From: Trichococcus shcherbakoviae | GTDB taxonomy: Bacteria > Bacillota > Bacilli > Lactobacillales > Aerococcaceae | NCBI RefSeq assembly: GCF_963666195.1 | Contig: NZ_OY762653.1 | Coordinates: forward strand, 1,054,001-1,118,000 | Length of the DNA: 64,000 nucleotides | Reading direction: 5' to 3' | Part shown: positions 42,560 to 51,971 of the stretch, one piece after another | Layout: each line of letters opens with the position of its first letter | How positions within the stretch are numbered: position 1 is the stretch's first letter | The notes under the pieces: generated by a model | The model's input: only the letters and a program-made list of their open reading frames with translations | Told to the model about the DNA's origin: nothing | Databases searched by the model: none | Position numbers and translations under genes: made by a program

Positions 42560-43555
42560 CTATAAGAAATAGTTCCATACCAGATACACAAGATAGAACA
42601 GTATCAAAATGCGCCCTTCTTTTCTGCTGATGACATCGCGTTTGTTGTTATAGGAAAAGTATCCCAAAACTGACAGCAGAATAGCCAAAGCCGGAAAATG
42701 GATCTGATAGAAATCCGGACTGACGATAATTCCTCCCGGTGTCAATCCTAATGCCACACCAAGAACGAACAAAGTATTCAACAAGTTGGAACCCATGATG
42801 TTCCCCATCGCCAAAGCGCCGTAGCCTTTTTTTACGGAAACAATGGTTGTGCTTATTTCCGGCAGTCCGGTTCCGAAGGCCACAACTGTGGAAGCGATGA
42901 CCGAATCAGGGATGCCAATCCGGGCAGCACCGATTTCCACTGTACTTACCAATACAGAGGCACTCGTAATCACAAAGCCTGCACTGATGAGCAACTTAAT
43001 CAATTTGACCAGAATCGGGAGACCTTTTTCCTTGTCTTCTTCAATGACAGCCTCTTGATCGGGCAGCTTCCCTTCCCGCACCGTCCAATAGAAGTAAACG
43101 GGGGTCAAAATCAGAAAAAAAATGCCAATCCACTGCGGTATCTTCCCTTGGCCATCCGCATGAAAAATCGGCAGTGAGGAGAGGATCAACAAAAGCGAAA
43201 GCCCCGACAAAACGGTGTGTTTATGCGCCGTTTTCCGATTGACGGGTATGCTTCCGTAGAGCGCTCCGATTCCCAGAATGAAGCTGGTGTTCACGAATGT
43301 CGAACCGATGACATTCCCCAAAGCCAGAATGCCGTTACCCTTCAAGGACGAGGAGATAGATACCGCCAGTTCCGGCAACGATGTTCCCAAAGAAACAATC
43401 GTCGCGCCGATCACAAGCTGGGACATCCCCCACTCCAAAGACAACGAAACGGCTTCATCGACCAGGATATCTGTCGCCTTGGACAGCACCCAAATACAGA
43501 GGACAAGCACTGCAACCAACAAATATCCGTTCATCTGTTCCAATAGCAGTGCCAT
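42560..43555 (-). CDS. CaCA-family calcium/sodium antiporter (YrbG-like)
   Basis: A 331-residue membrane protein with about ten segments in two inverted halves. The alpha repeats are GATIVSLGTSLPELAVSISS near residue 51 and STVVAFGTGLPEISTTIVSV near 205, followed by GNVIGSTFVNTSFILGIGAL and GNIMGSNLLNTLFVLGVALG. These hold the ion-coordinating Glu and Asn residues of Na+/Ca2+ (or K+-independent) exchangers. AAAGGAG lies 8 nt before ATG. Single gene. Ion preference cannot be determined from the sequence. Confidence 0.92.
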   Translation of the reverse strand: MALLLEQMNGYLLVAVLVLCIWVLSKATDILVDEAVSLSLEWGMSQLVIGATIVSLGTSLPELAVSISSSLKGNGILALGNVIGSTFVNTSFILGIGALYGSIPVNRKTAHKHTVLSGLSLLLILSSLPIFHADGQGKIPQWIGIFFLILTPVYFYWTVREGKLPDQEAVIEEDKEKGLPILVKLIKLLISAGFVITSASVLVSTVEIGAARIGIPDSVIASTVVAFGTGLPEISTTIVSVKKGYGALAMGNIMGSNLLNTLFVLGVALGLTPGGIIVSPDFYQIHFPALAILLSVLGYFSYNNKRDVISRKEGRILILFYLVYLVWNYFL

Positions 43556-43592
43556 TGTCCCACTCCTTTACATGCGTATTTTATCATTCCAT

Positions 43593-44315
43593 CTAGTAAG
43601 TCACTTGCTGATAGTCCGCTGGTATTTCAAAAGCATCCTCCGACACGTTATCGGACAATTCGAGGATTTCCATGACCGATTCAAATGATTCATCGATCGT
43701 CTTGATTTTCTTCAGGTCGGCGCCATCAAAATAGTAGAAGATTTGTGTACCGCTCTCCGTGCGATATTCCTCGTACACCAAGCCGTCTTCCTCACCGCTG
43801 CCGATGTATTCGATGTCATCCACTTCGACCGGCTCGCTTGATTCCGATATTTCCGGGAGGGTCTCATCCCCTTCGGCCGTTGTCTGGGGCATTACGATCA
43901 CCGTTTTGCTGGCATGGTCGATCATATAGATATTGCCGTCCATCATCACCATTACGGTGTCGGTCTCTGCGGACTTAGAATGCATTGCGGTCCGGTCTCC
44001 TGAAACGGTCATCATTGTCTCGGATTCCATCACTTCGCCTTCATATGTTGTTGTGGAGCGGAAAGCCATATAGTAATTGCCGCTGCCCATGATATCGATG
44101 TAGCTTTTCGATAGTTTGCCCAGACGATCACCGACTTCAGTGGATTCTGCCGACGTTGTTTCCGTTTCGCTGCTCGCGGTACTGGCTGCCGAACCGCTCT
44201 GTGCTGTTGCTTGAGATGAATTTTCTTCTTCAGACGTTTCCTGCGTTTGGCTGCAACTTGCCAGAAAAAGACTGACCAGCAAAACTGTCCAATATTTTTT
44301 TCTATCCTTAAGCAT
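43593..44315 (-). CDS. Lipoprotein of unknown function
   Basis: A 240-residue secreted lipoprotein. The lipobox is VSLFLASC near residue 20, giving a lipidated cysteine after a short basic N-terminus (MLKDRKKYW). A low-complexity Ser/Thr/Glu-rich spacer (residues ~25-62) leads to a beta-rich domain: YYMAFRSTTTYEGEVMESET and repeating strand segments suggest a LolA/LppX-like curved sheet, but this is a guess. ATG at 44315 has AAGGGG 9 nt upstream; codons further upstream lack a site. Its neighbours do not explain its role. Confidence 0.75.
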   Translation of the reverse strand: MLKDRKKYWTVLLVSLFLASCSQTQETSEEENSSQATAQSGSAASTASSETETTSAESTEVGDRLGKLSKSYIDIMGSGNYYMAFRSTTTYEGEVMESETMMTVSGDRTAMHSKSAETDTVMVMMDGNIYMIDHASKTVIVMPQTTAEGDETLPEISESSEPVEVDDIEYIGSGEEDGLVYEEYRTESGTQIFYYFDGADLKKIKTIDESFESVMEILELSDNVSEDAFEIPADYQQVTY

Positions 44316-44543
44316 CCTAAACAACCCCTTCGAATAATGTTGATCCTGTTGTTGTATTTCCGATTGGCGCGGCGGTGTTACTGTCATCCTTATTATAGCT
44401 CATATCCAGCACGTTTTAAAATTTGGGATAAGCAGTCGAGCTGCACTCAGCAGGCCTTTCCCGACGCGGTTTTTTCATTTCAGCCTTGAAGGTTGCGCAT
44501 GCTATACTTAACAAAAGAACAACATCTTACTGGGGGAATAGCT

Positions 44544-45320
44544 ATGTGTCTGATTTCGTTGCAACTCAGCCAAAACGCTTCTTACAAATTGATTCTCGTG
44601 GCCAATCGGGATGAGCAATATGACCGCCCATCCTTGCCTGCGCACTTCTGGCCGGAGTATCCCGATTTGTTGGCGGGGAAAGATTTGAGCGCCCGCGGCA
44701 CTTGGCTCGGGATCACCAAACAAGGAAGGATCGCTGCAGTGACCAATAGTTATTTGACGACCACCCAGGAATCCGACAAAAAACTGTCCCGCGGCAACCT
44801 GGTGATGGATTACCTGACCGGCAGCATGGGCCCCAACGAATATTTGGATCAGGTCAGGCAACAGCGGACCGACTACAACGGCTTCAATCTGATTGTCGGT
44901 TCGAGCGACAGTCTCCATCATTACAACAATATTTTGGACGAAATCAGCATCATTCAAACAGGCAACCATGCCGTCAGCAACGCCACGCTCGATACACCAT
45001 GGCCAAAAGTCACCCTCACCAAAGCGGCAATGGCCGAACTGGCTTCTTCATCCGAGTTGGACGAAGAGGCCATCTTCCGCATCATGGCGGACCGGACGCC
45101 CCCGTCGGATGACCAACTGCCTGATTTGCCGCTGGATTTGCCGATTTTGCGTGCCGTTTCCGCCAATTTCATCCGGACGGAACGCTACGGCACCCGTTCC
45201 ACGACACTGATCCTCATTGACCATTCCGATCGGGTGACTTTCGTGGAAAGATCTTACCTGCAGGACGGGACCAGCAGTGACGTCCGTTTCAACTTTCAAT
45301 TGATGGCTGAAGAAAAATGA
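44544..45320 (+). CDS. NRDE-family protein (TANGO2-like)
   Basis: A 258-residue protein with the NRDE motif in VANRDEQYDRPS near residue 22 and the family start MCLI, where Cys2 could be an N-terminal nucleophile. LLAGKDLSARGTWLGITKQG is the second signature. Members may be Ntn-type hydrolases; TANGO2 proteins are linked to haem or lipid handling, but no bacterial function is established. ATG at 44544 follows GGGGGA. The TGA stop overlaps the 3' boundary of intron copy 2 on the other strand, so this gene's original terminator region is displaced by the intron. Confidence 0.85.
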   Translation: MCLISLQLSQNASYKLILVANRDEQYDRPSLPAHFWPEYPDLLAGKDLSARGTWLGITKQGRIAAVTNSYLTTTQESDKKLSRGNLVMDYLTGSMGPNEYLDQVRQQRTDYNGFNLIVGSSDSLHHYNNILDEISIIQTGNHAVSNATLDTPWPKVTLTKAAMAELASSSELDEEAIFRIMADRTPPSDDQLPDLPLDLPILRAVSANFIRTERYGTRSTTLILIDHSDRVTFVERSYLQDGTSSDVRFNFQLMAEEK

Positions 45321-45388
45321 ATCGAGTAGGAGGAGCCAAAGGCTCCGACCTCTCACACCACCGTGCGTACGGTTCCGTACACGGCGGT

Positions 45389-45557
45389 TCAATAACTTAA
45401 GTATCTACGCTGGTATAGTTGATTGAGGTCTTTCAGACCCCAACTAGCCAGCCTTTTTTTGTTAATGGCCCGGTGAATGGTCTGGTTCTTAGACATTCTC
45501 CAGTAGCCTTTACGGGAATTCGCAACTTTCCAAGCTTCTTCTCTATCAATGCCATAA
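45389..45557 (-). pseudogene. 3' remnant of the intron maturase gene, copy 2
   Basis: This is the last part of the maturase (from DREEAWKVANSRKGYWRMSK to LYQRRYLSY), cut off from its 5' part by the IS at 45558-46972. It matches 16033-16201 of copy 1. Confidence 0.88.
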
Positions 45558-45640
45558 TGGATAGGTTACACTTAACTGGACAAATTCATTGAGGTCTATA
45601 TAATAGAACTTAATATAATCAAAAGGAGAATATAATCCCC

Positions 45641-45925
45641 ATGACACCACGTCCAAGAAGAACCTATACCGATGACTTCAAAAACCAGATGGTACTCCTC
45701 TACCAAAACGGCAAGCCGCGAAAAGACATATTGGCCGAGTATGAGTTGACCGCATCAGCTTTCGACAAATGGGTACGCCAATCCCAATCGTCGGGCTCAT
45801 TTAAGGAAAAAGACAACCGTACTCCCGAACAGGAAGAAATGATACGCCTACGTAAAGAAAATGAGCGCCTAAGGATGGAAAATGATATTTTAAAGCAAGC
45901 GGCGCTGATACTCGGACAAAAATAA
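45641..45925 (+). CDS. IS3-family transposase OrfA
   Basis: A 94-residue helix-turn-helix protein: RRTYTDDFKNQMVLLYQNGK opens the DNA-binding domain (DILAEYELTASAFDKWVRQ) and the C-terminus is a leucine-zipper helix (EEMIRLRKENERLRMENDIL). It binds the IS ends. The frame ends CAA AAA TAA; orfB lies in the -1 frame, so the run of five A may allow the OrfAB fusion by frameshifting, as in most IS3 elements. AAGGAG precedes ATG. Confidence 0.93.
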   Translation: MTPRPRRTYTDDFKNQMVLLYQNGKPRKDILAEYELTASAFDKWVRQSQSSGSFKEKDNRTPEQEEMIRLRKENERLRMENDILKQAALILGQK

Positions 45926-45966
45926 AAGTTATCCAGGCAAATGCCGGTAAATACCCAGTATCAGCG

Positions 45967-46767
45967 ATGTGCGAATGCCTAGATATCGCCAGAAGTACCT
46001 ATTACTACGAAGCCAAGAGTAGCCCATCCGATGATGAATCGCTAACAGAAGAAATCCAGGAAATCTTCCGAGCCAATCGGCGTACCTATGGCACGCGGCG
46101 GATCAAGAAAGAGCTGTCCAAAAAAGGTAAAGTCGTTTCTCGCAGGAAAATCAGCCGCATCATGAAGAAGTTGGGACTACAATCCTGTTACACGGTAGCC
46201 CACTATAGGGTCCATCAACCGAAGAGCAATGAATCGGATCTGGGGAATACGCTGAACCGTGAATTCAAAACAGCCAATCCACATGGCGCAATCGTTAGTG
46301 ACCTGACTTACGTCAGAGTTGGGAAGAAGTGGAACTACTTGTGTGTCCTGCTCGATCTGTACAACCGAGAAATCATCGGTTATTCGTGTGGTGAGTACAA
46401 AACGGCAGAGTTGGTCCTGCAAGCTTTCCATACAGTCAAGGCCCCTTTGTCGTCCATTCAGCTCTTTCATACGGACAGGGGCAGCGAGTTCGATAATCAA
46501 CTGATTTCTAAACTATTGGATACTTTCGACATCGTCCGCTCCCTCAGCGCCAAAGGTTGCCCTTACGACAACGCTGTTGCCGAAGCGACCTTCAAATCAA
46601 TCAAGACAGAATTCGTATACCAAGAAACATTCGAAACAATAGCAGAACTTCAGATTAAGTGGTTTGACTATGTGCATTGGTACAATCATATCCGTCTGCA
46701 CAGCACATTGGACTACATGGCCCCTGTGGAGTACCGCCGCCAATTGGCGGAAGCAAACTGCGAATAA
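45967..46767 (+). CDS. IS3-family transposase OrfB (DDE integrase domain)
   Basis: A 266-residue integrase-like protein. HTH_21 is at the N-terminus (RTYGTRRIKKELSKKGKVVS). The catalytic triad is in SDLTYVRVGKKWNYLCVLLD (first Asp), FHTDRGSEFDN (second Asp) and CPYDNAVAEATFKSIKTEF (Glu). The -1 frame is open upstream from the end of orfA (KVIQANAGKYPVSA), so the active form is probably the OrfAB fusion rather than this product alone. No inactivating change is visible, so the element may be active. Confidence 0.93.
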   Translation: MCECLDIARSTYYYEAKSSPSDDESLTEEIQEIFRANRRTYGTRRIKKELSKKGKVVSRRKISRIMKKLGLQSCYTVAHYRVHQPKSNESDLGNTLNREFKTANPHGAIVSDLTYVRVGKKWNYLCVLLDLYNREIIGYSCGEYKTAELVLQAFHTVKAPLSSIQLFHTDRGSEFDNQLISKLLDTFDIVRSLSAKGCPYDNAVAEATFKSIKTEFVYQETFETIAELQIKWFDYVHWYNHIRLHSTLDYMAPVEYRRQLAEANCE

Positions 46768-46783
46768 AACAAGACGAGGCTGG

Positions 46784-46912
46784 CTTGCGTACCATTGACA
46801 TGGAGGGGCGGCAGGATAGGCTTTGGGGCTGGCCCATATTTCGATTCTTGAAAATTTGGAGACAGGCCAGTTTATCCTACCGCCAGAGGCTCCGTGTCAA
46901 TGGCAGCCGTGT
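46784..46912. repeat. Large imperfect hairpin in the IS right end
   Basis: CCATTGACATGGAG...GGCGGCAGGATA pairs with TATCCTACCGCC...GGCTCCGTGTCAATGG over about 28 positions with one bulge, around a ~55-nt loop. It lies between orfB and the right terminal repeat. Confidence 0.7.
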
Positions 46913-46972
46913 ATACCCTCAAATCATTTTTGACACCTTATTATTTTTGTCCGAAAAAGTGTTGACAGTCCA

Positions 46973-47253
46973 TAACGCATCAATCCGTAGAAGCGGGTAG
47001 AGACTCTTTTCCATCTCTTCCAAATTAGCTGCCTTAGTCGATGATTCAGCCATTGAGCCGTTTCCCTGATAAAGTTTTTCATATCACCAATGCCATAGTA
47101 GTTTATCCATCCTTGCGTATACTGATTGATTTCTTTTACTATGTCTTGAAAGGTTCCTGGTCGTTTCCGACTGGTTAGCTGTTTTAATCGTTTTCGGAAT
47201 TTCTGTTTAGCCGTCTTATGTGGACGGCTTCTGACTTTCCCATCGTTTTCCAA
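46973..47253 (-). pseudogene. 5' remnant of the intron maturase frame, copy 2
   Basis: Corresponds to the first half of the -1 frame of copy 1 (from TTG at 47253 through GKVRSRPHK to FYGLMRYG). The IS interrupts it after MRYG, and the frame then reads a few IS-derived residues before stopping at 46924. The GIIM region is incomplete, so the product cannot be a full maturase. Confidence 0.88.
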
Positions 47254-48167
47254 ATGGTGAACCCAAGGAATTTAGCACTACCTGGGGTAGTGACTTTACT
47301 CTTATCGGTATTCACCGTCAGTTTCAGTTTCTTCTCAAGGAAGGTAGTGACACTAGCTAGCACCCGTTCTCCCGCACGAGGAGTCTTGGTGTATATGCAG
47401 AAATCATCCGCATAACGAACGAAGCGATGGCCACGTTTTTCCAATTCCCTATCCAGCTGATTGAGATAGATATTGGCTAATAGCGGGGAAATTACCCCTC
47501 CTTGAGGGGTGCCTTTGTAGGATTGGATAAACACATCCTGTTCCATGATGCCAGAACGAAGAAAACTCCAGATTAACTTCAGTACAATCTCGTCTTGTAT
47601 GAATTCCCTCAGATACACCATCAGTTTTTGATGATTGACTGTATCGAAATAATTCTTCAAGTCACAATCGACGATTGTTTTGTATCCTTCTTCAATGTAT
47701 TTCTCAGCTTGTTTAATTGCATCATGCGCGCTTCTTCCTTTTCGAAAACCGAAACTATACCTGGAAAAGTTTGGGTCAAACAGCGGTTCAATTATCTGTA
47801 AGATAGCCTGTTGAACAACTCTATCTCTCACTACAGGAATTCCCAGATTACGCATACTGCCATTTTCCTTGGGTATGGATACCCGCTTGACCGGTTGTGG
47901 CTTGTAGGTCCCATCCAACAATTTTGCAATGATCGCCTTTTGGTACTTGCCCATATGTTCATCTATTTCCTGAACCGTGATGCCATCAATACCTGCAGCG
48001 CCTTTGTTTTTGTAGACTTTCTCGCAGGCAATGACTAAATTCCTTGGTGTTGCGATTCTCTCGATTAACGTGATACCATCTTGTTTCTTCATATCCATGC
48101 TGTATCTCTCTACGCTTCTCCATATCTCTTTCGTTTCCAACTTATCCCTTCTGGAGATAGCCGCCAT
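47184..48167 (-). CDS. ltrA: Group II intron reverse transcriptase (first half, 0 frame), copy 2
   Basis: Identical in all 327 residues to the frame at 16410-17393, including YADD and GTPQGG motifs and the same abrupt loss of family similarity after TIWKTMGK. With frameshifting at 47241-47235 the fusion would still be cut by the IS in the maturase part. The RT half may be made but maturation would rely on copy 1. Sequence identity implies a recent duplication. Confidence 0.85.
   Translation of the reverse strand: MAAISRRDKLETKEIWRSVERYSMDMKKQDGITLIERIATPRNLVIACEKVYKNKGAAGIDGITVQEIDEHMGKYQKAIIAKLLDGTYKPQPVKRVSIPKENGSMRNLGIPVVRDRVVQQAILQIIEPLFDPNFSRYSFGFRKGRSAHDAIKQAEKYIEEGYKTIVDCDLKNYFDTVNHQKLMVYLREFIQDEIVLKLIWSFLRSGIMEQDVFIQSYKGTPQGGVISPLLANIYLNQLDRELEKRGHRFVRYADDFCIYTKTPRAGERVLASVTTFLEKKLKLTVNTDKSKVTTPGSAKFLGFTIWKTMGKSEAVHIRRLNRNSEND
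47209..47241 (-). promoter_or_regulatory. Candidate -1 frameshift signal, copy 2
   Basis: The same slippery heptamer G GGA AAG (47241-47235), 5-nt spacer and 7-bp stem-loop AGCCGTC / GACGGCT (47229-47209) as in copy 1. Confidence 0.7.
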
Positions 48168-48605
48168 TTCGGTCTATACCACGACGTTTTCTGTAGTGCC
48201 GAGATACATTCACCTCCTTGTTTCTATCAAGATTATTATTGTTCAGCCCTTCGTGACCCTATGGTCACTACTATGGCTTCTGCTGACTTCTTATGACAAG
48301 CTTTACTCCATGATTCCTCATGTCCATAAGACCTCCCCGGGTAAGAATGATAACCTTCCACTCGTGTCACTGCCTCATTTACTGTAAGAGATTCGTGCAG
48401 TATAGGATTTTACTTTGTACAGCAAGCTCGTCCGTCTCTATCCAGCCTTATATGAGATTTCTGTTCGTCAGTGCGAGTATTTGCGTCCGACTTCCTTCAG
48501 ATTCCACCTCACGGTGGACACCCTTGTCATTCGCTAACAGTTCCTACTGCAAAGCCTGTAGTGGACTTTCACCACCAAGTTATCACCCATGCCGGGCACA
48601 CTGCA

Positions 48606-48653
48606 ACAAAAGATGCGGCCGGGATTCCGATTCCCGGCCGCATCTTTTTTGTT
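48606..48653 (-). terminator. gpmA terminator and group II intron target
   Basis: On the minus strand AAAAAAGATGCGGCCGGGAATC and its complementary arm GATTCCCGGCCGCATCTTTT form a 17-bp stem, followed by GTTGCA and the intron 5' end at 48601. Confidence 0.92.
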
Positions 48654-49338
48654 AAAGATAGTATTTTCTGATGATCGTCAGGTCATCATTCAACTCATAG
48701 ACCAATGGTTGTCCGGTAGGGATTTCCAAAGCCATAATCTCATCATCGGGTATCTCTTCAAGATATTTGATCAATGCCCGCAAGGAGTTCCCGTGGGCCG
48801 CCACCAGTACCGTTTTTCGGTCCAGAACCGCTGGAGCGATCTGATCTTCCCAAAACGGTATGACACGTTCCAAAGTGGTCTCCAAATTTTCCCCCATCGG
48901 AATGATCCGTTTCTGCAGGTTGGCGTAGCGGCGATCCTTGACCGGCGACAGCGGATTATCCGGATCCATCAGCGGCGGCAACGTGTTATAGGAGCGCCGC
49001 CATTTCAGAACCTGGTCTTCTCCATATTTTTCGGCTGTTTCCTGTTTGTTCAGTCCTTGCAGATCGCCATAGTGCCGCTCATTGAGTCGCCAGCTTTTCA
49101 CTTCCGGTATCCATAATTGATCCATTTCATCCAGAACAATATGGCAGGTCTTGATCGCTCGTTGCAGTACGGATGTGAACGCCATATCAAATTCAATCCC
49201 GGCTTCCTTGAGTTTCCGGCCGGCTTCTTTCGCTTCCGTGACACCCTGTTCACTCAAGTCGACATCCGTCCAGCCCGTAAACAGGTTCAACAAGTTCCAC
49301 TCGCTTGCCCCATGACGAATCAAAATTATTTTCCTCAT
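48652..49338 (-). CDS. gpmA: 2,3-bisphosphoglycerate-dependent phosphoglycerate mutase
   Basis: A 228-residue glycolytic enzyme interconverting 3- and 2-phosphoglycerate. The catalytic histidine is in [10 protein letters not shown] near residue 8, followed by [15 protein letters not shown]; the second histidine is in [15 protein letters not shown] near 180, and [15 protein letters not shown] and RRSYNTLPP complete the dPGM pattern. The start at 49338 gives exactly the usual family length; an ATG six bases upstream (49344) is closer to GGAAAG and is possible. Its terminator carries group II intron copy 2. It is followed upstream by the trp operon, from which it is separate. Confidence 0.94.
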   Translation of the reverse strand: MRKIILIRHGASEWNLLNLFTGWTDVDLSEQGVTEAKEAGRKLKEAGIEFDMAFTSVLQRAIKTCHIVLDEMDQLWIPEVKSWRLNERHYGDLQGLNKQETAEKYGEDQVLKWRRSYNTLPPLMDPDNPLSPVKDRRYANLQKRIIPMGENLETTLERVIPFWEDQIAPAVLDRKTVLVAAHGNSLRALIKYLEEIPDDEIMALEIPTGQPLVYELNDDLTIIRKYYL

Positions 49339-49412
49339 CACCATCACCACTTTCCGCCTGTATTTTTCTTTCATTATACTGCTACAAGCGGTGCGGTTCA
49401 CGTTTAAGGCCT

Positions 49413-50189
49413 TCAGTTGCCACCGCGGATGGCTTTCACCATTTCCGCTACGAAGGCACCTACCGGTTTGGGCGAATCTTTTCCGTATTTTTCCATGATG
49501 TTGATGATTGCGGAACCGATGATGACGCCATCACCGACTTCGCTCATGGCTTTGGCTTGTTGCGCGTTGGAAATCCCGAAGCCGATGGCGCAAGGGATAT
49601 CGCTGATTTTGCGGATTTCGGCCAGCATGCTGCCGATGTCGGTCGTGATGTCGCTGCGGACGCCGGTTACCCCCAAGGAAGAAACGACATACAAGAAGCC
49701 TTCCGCTTCTTTGGCAATCATGGCGATACGTTCCGCAGATGAAGGAGCCACCATGGAAATGTAGGTAATGCCATGTTCCCGGCAAGCATCCTGGATGAAG
49801 CCCTTCTCCTCGAACGGAACGTCCGGGATGATGATGCCGTCGACACCGGTCTCTTTGCAGCGCGCCATGAATTTATCGATGCCGTAGACGAACACCGGGT
49901 TGATGTAGGTCATGAAGACGAAAGGTGTATCGATTTCGGTGCGCAATTCAGTGACCATCTGGAAAATATCGTCCGTATTGATGCCGTTCGCCAAAGCCCG
50001 CTCATCCGCCTTTTGGATGGCAGGACCTTCCGCAACCGGATCGGAGAACGGGATGCCGATTTCGACGATGTCCGCTCCGTTCGCAACGATTTCCCTGATC
50101 AGTTCCTTCGTGGTTTCCAAGTCAGGATCCCCTGCAGTCACGAAAGGTATGAATGCCTTGTGCTTGAAGGCAGCTGTGATTTTATTCAT
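49413..50189 (-). CDS. trpA: Tryptophan synthase alpha subunit
   Basis: A 258-residue TIM-barrel lyase that cleaves indole-3-glycerol phosphate to indole and glyceraldehyde-3-phosphate. The catalytic glutamate is in [20 protein letters not shown] and the catalytic aspartate in [12 protein letters not shown]; phosphate contacts are in GFGISNAQQ and [11 protein letters not shown] at 50189 has GGGAGTG upstream and overlaps the trpB stop by 8 bp, indicating coupled translation. It is the last gene of trpDCFBA. A reading frame extended upstream is only antisense to trpB. Confidence 0.95.
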   Translation of the reverse strand: MNKITAAFKHKAFIPFVTAGDPDLETTKELIREIVANGADIVEIGIPFSDPVAEGPAIQKADERALANGINTDDIFQMVTELRTEIDTPFVFMTYINPVFVYGIDKFMARCKETGVDGIIIPDVPFEEKGFIQDACREHGITYISMVAPSSAERIAMIAKEAEGFLYVVSSLGVTGVRSDITTDIGSMLAEIRKISDIPCAIGFGISNAQQAKAMSEVGDGVIIGSAIINIMEKYGKDSPKPVGAFVAEMVKAIRGGN

Positions 50190-51363
50190 GGATGTCCACT
50201 CCCTTGTATCTTGCGATTGCTGCGACGTCCTTGTCGCCACGGCCCGACAAACAGATGACGATGATTTTTTCCGGATCCAACGTCGGCGCCAAATCCATGG
50301 CGTGCGCGATCGCATGCGAACTTTCGATTGCCGGGATGATCCCTTCCATCCGCGCCAGGTATTCAAAGGCAGCGACAGCCTCGTCATCGGTCACCGAAAC
50401 GTACTCAGCGCGGCCGCGGTCATAGAGATCCGCATGCTCGGGCCCGATGCCCGGGTAGTCCAAACCTGCAGATATCGAGTAAACGGGAGCGATCTGGCCG
50501 TATTCATCCTGGCAGAAATACGATTTCATGCCGTGGAAAATGCCCGGCGTACCGGTTGCGATTGTCGCAGCCGTATCTTGCGTGTGGATGCCTCTGCCGG
50601 CAGCTTCGCAGCCGATCAGCCGCACGCTTTCGTCGCCGATGAAGTCGTAGAAAGTCCCGATCGCATTCGAACCGCCGCCGACGCAAGCCATCACGACATC
50701 CGGTAGCCTGCCTTCCGCCTCGGCCATCTGGGCTTTGGTCTCTTCCCCGATGATCTTCTGGAAATCGCGGACCATTGTCGGGAATGGATGCGGCCCCATG
50801 ACCGAGCCGATGCAGTAATGCGACTCTTCAAACGTGGAAGCCCAATCCTTCATCGCTTCGTTGACCGCGTCCTTGAGGGTGGCGGTCCCGCTCGTCACGG
50901 GAATCACTTTCGTGCCCAACAATTCCATCCGGAACACATTCAAAGCTTGGCGTTGGGTATCCTCTTCGCCCATGTAAACGACGCACTCCATATCCAAAAG
51001 CGCAGCTGCTGTGGCCGTTGCCACGCCATGTTGGCCGGCGCCTGTCTCGGCGATGATCCGTTTCTTGCCCATCTTTTTGGCCAGCAACACTTGGCCGAGC
51101 GCATTGTTGATCTTATGCGAGCCCGTGTGGTTAAGGTCTTCGCGTTTCAGGTAGACTTTCGCCCCGCCGAGGTTCTTCGTCATCTTTTCCGCGAAATAGA
51201 GGCGGGATGGCCTGCCTGCGTAGTTGTCCAACAGATCGTTCAATTCTTTTTTGAATTCCGGATCCTCACTGAATCGGAAAAAAGCTTCCGACAATTCTAA
51301 GCAAGCGTTCATCAACGTTTCGGGAATGAACTGTCCCCCGTGTGCACCAAAATAACTTTTCAT
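50182..51363 (-). CDS. trpB: Tryptophan synthase beta subunit
   Basis: A 393-residue PLP enzyme joining indole and serine to tryptophan. The Schiff-base lysine is K84 in [13 protein letters not shown], the catalytic glutamate lies in [13 protein letters not shown], and the phosphate loop is [21 protein letters not shown] is the N-terminal signature of the TrpB1 type. It overlaps trpF by 4 bp (ATGA) and trpA by 8 bp. Together with TrpA it forms the channelled alpha2-beta2 complex. Controlled by the upstream Trp T-box. Confidence 0.96.
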   Translation of the reverse strand: MKSYFGAHGGQFIPETLMNACLELSEAFFRFSEDPEFKKELNDLLDNYAGRPSRLYFAEKMTKNLGGAKVYLKREDLNHTGSHKINNALGQVLLAKKMGKKRIIAETGAGQHGVATATAAALLDMECVVYMGEEDTQRQALNVFRMELLGTKVIPVTSGTATLKDAVNEAMKDWASTFEESHYCIGSVMGPHPFPTMVRDFQKIIGEETKAQMAEAEGRLPDVVMACVGGGSNAIGTFYDFIGDESVRLIGCEAAGRGIHTQDTAATIATGTPGIFHGMKSYFCQDEYGQIAPVYSISAGLDYPGIGPEHADLYDRGRAEYVSVTDDEAVAAFEYLARMEGIIPAIESSHAIAHAMDLAPTLDPEKIIVICLSGRGDKDVAAIARYKGVDIHE

Positions 51364-51971
51364 TTTATTGACCTCCCAATGATTTCCATTACTGCTTTGA
51401 TTTTTTCAAAATCCTTCACGCCGTCCGTTTCGACGCCGCTCGAGATGTCCACTGCGTATGGTTGAACTTTTTGGATGGCTGCTTCGAGGTTGCCTGCATG
51501 CAGGCCGCCCGCCAGGAAGAATGGGTGCGTCGCTTCTTTCAGCAAATCCCAGTTGAATGTCTTTCCCGTTCCGCCGGCCACACCGCTTTGGTACGTGTCA
51601 TAGAGGAGGATATCGGCAGCGTATTCCTTCTTGACATCGGCGGCGTCCTTGACCGCGACCGCTTTGATGATCGGAAGCGTGATCCGCTTGCCCAACTCTT
51701 CTATATAAGTGTTATCCTCATCGCCGTGGAGCTGCACGATCTGGATTGCCCGGCTCTCAACGATTGCGACGATGTTTTCGATCGGTTCGTTGACGAAGAC
51801 GCCGACTGCCGGAATGGCATCAATCAAGGCTGCCCTGATTTGCAGCGCCTGCTCCAACGAAATCTGGCGCTTGCTGGGAGCGAAAATGAAGCCTGCAAAA
51901 TCCGGGCGCAGCTCGTTCAGCATTTCGGCATCCGCTACTCGCTTCAGGCCGCAGATTTTCACCTTGACCAT
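51360..51971 (-). CDS. trpF: Phosphoribosylanthranilate isomerase
   Basis: A 203-residue TIM barrel that performs the Amadori rearrangement of phosphoribosylanthranilate. The catalytic cysteine is in [14 protein letters not shown] near residue 7, and the catalytic aspartate lies in [18 protein letters not shown]. The C-terminal phosphate site is [15 protein letters not shown]. It overlaps trpC by one base and trpB by four, so the operon is tightly coupled. Length is normal. Confidence 0.95.
   Translation of the reverse strand: MVKVKICGLKRVADAEMLNELRPDFAGFIFAPSKRQISLEQALQIRAALIDAIPAVGVFVNEPIENIVAIVESRAIQIVQLHGDEDNTYIEELGKRITLPIIKAVAVKDAADVKKEYAADILLYDTYQSGVAGGTGKTFNWDLLKEATHPFFLAGGLHAGNLEAAIQKVQPYAVDISSGVETDGVKDFEKIKAVMEIIGRSIK

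Larger units (their letters stand above)
45558..46972 (+). mobile_element. IS3-family (IS150-like) insertion sequence
   Basis: A 1415-bp element inserted in intron copy 2. The imperfect terminal repeats are TGGATAGGTTACACTTAACTGG at the left and, on the minus strand from the right, TGGACTGTCAACACTTTTTC; both begin TGGA and share ACACTT and GGACAAA. The target TAA is duplicated (45555-45557 and 46973-46975), shown by comparison with uninterrupted copy 1 at 16199-16201. It encodes orfA and orfB. About 200 bp of non-coding sequence at the right contain a large hairpin. Confidence 0.93.
45320..48601 (-). mobile_element. Group IIC intron, copy 2, interrupted by an IS3-family element
   Basis: The 5' end GTGTGCCCGGC is at 48601, directly after the gpmA terminator and TTTTGTTGCA. 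The 3' end CTACTCGATT is at 45320. Without the inserted IS and one copy of its 3-bp duplication the length is 1864 bp, identical to copy 1, and the compared stretches match, including all 327 residues of the RT frame. The insertion breaks the maturase region, so this copy depends on protein from elsewhere to move. Confidence 0.92.
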
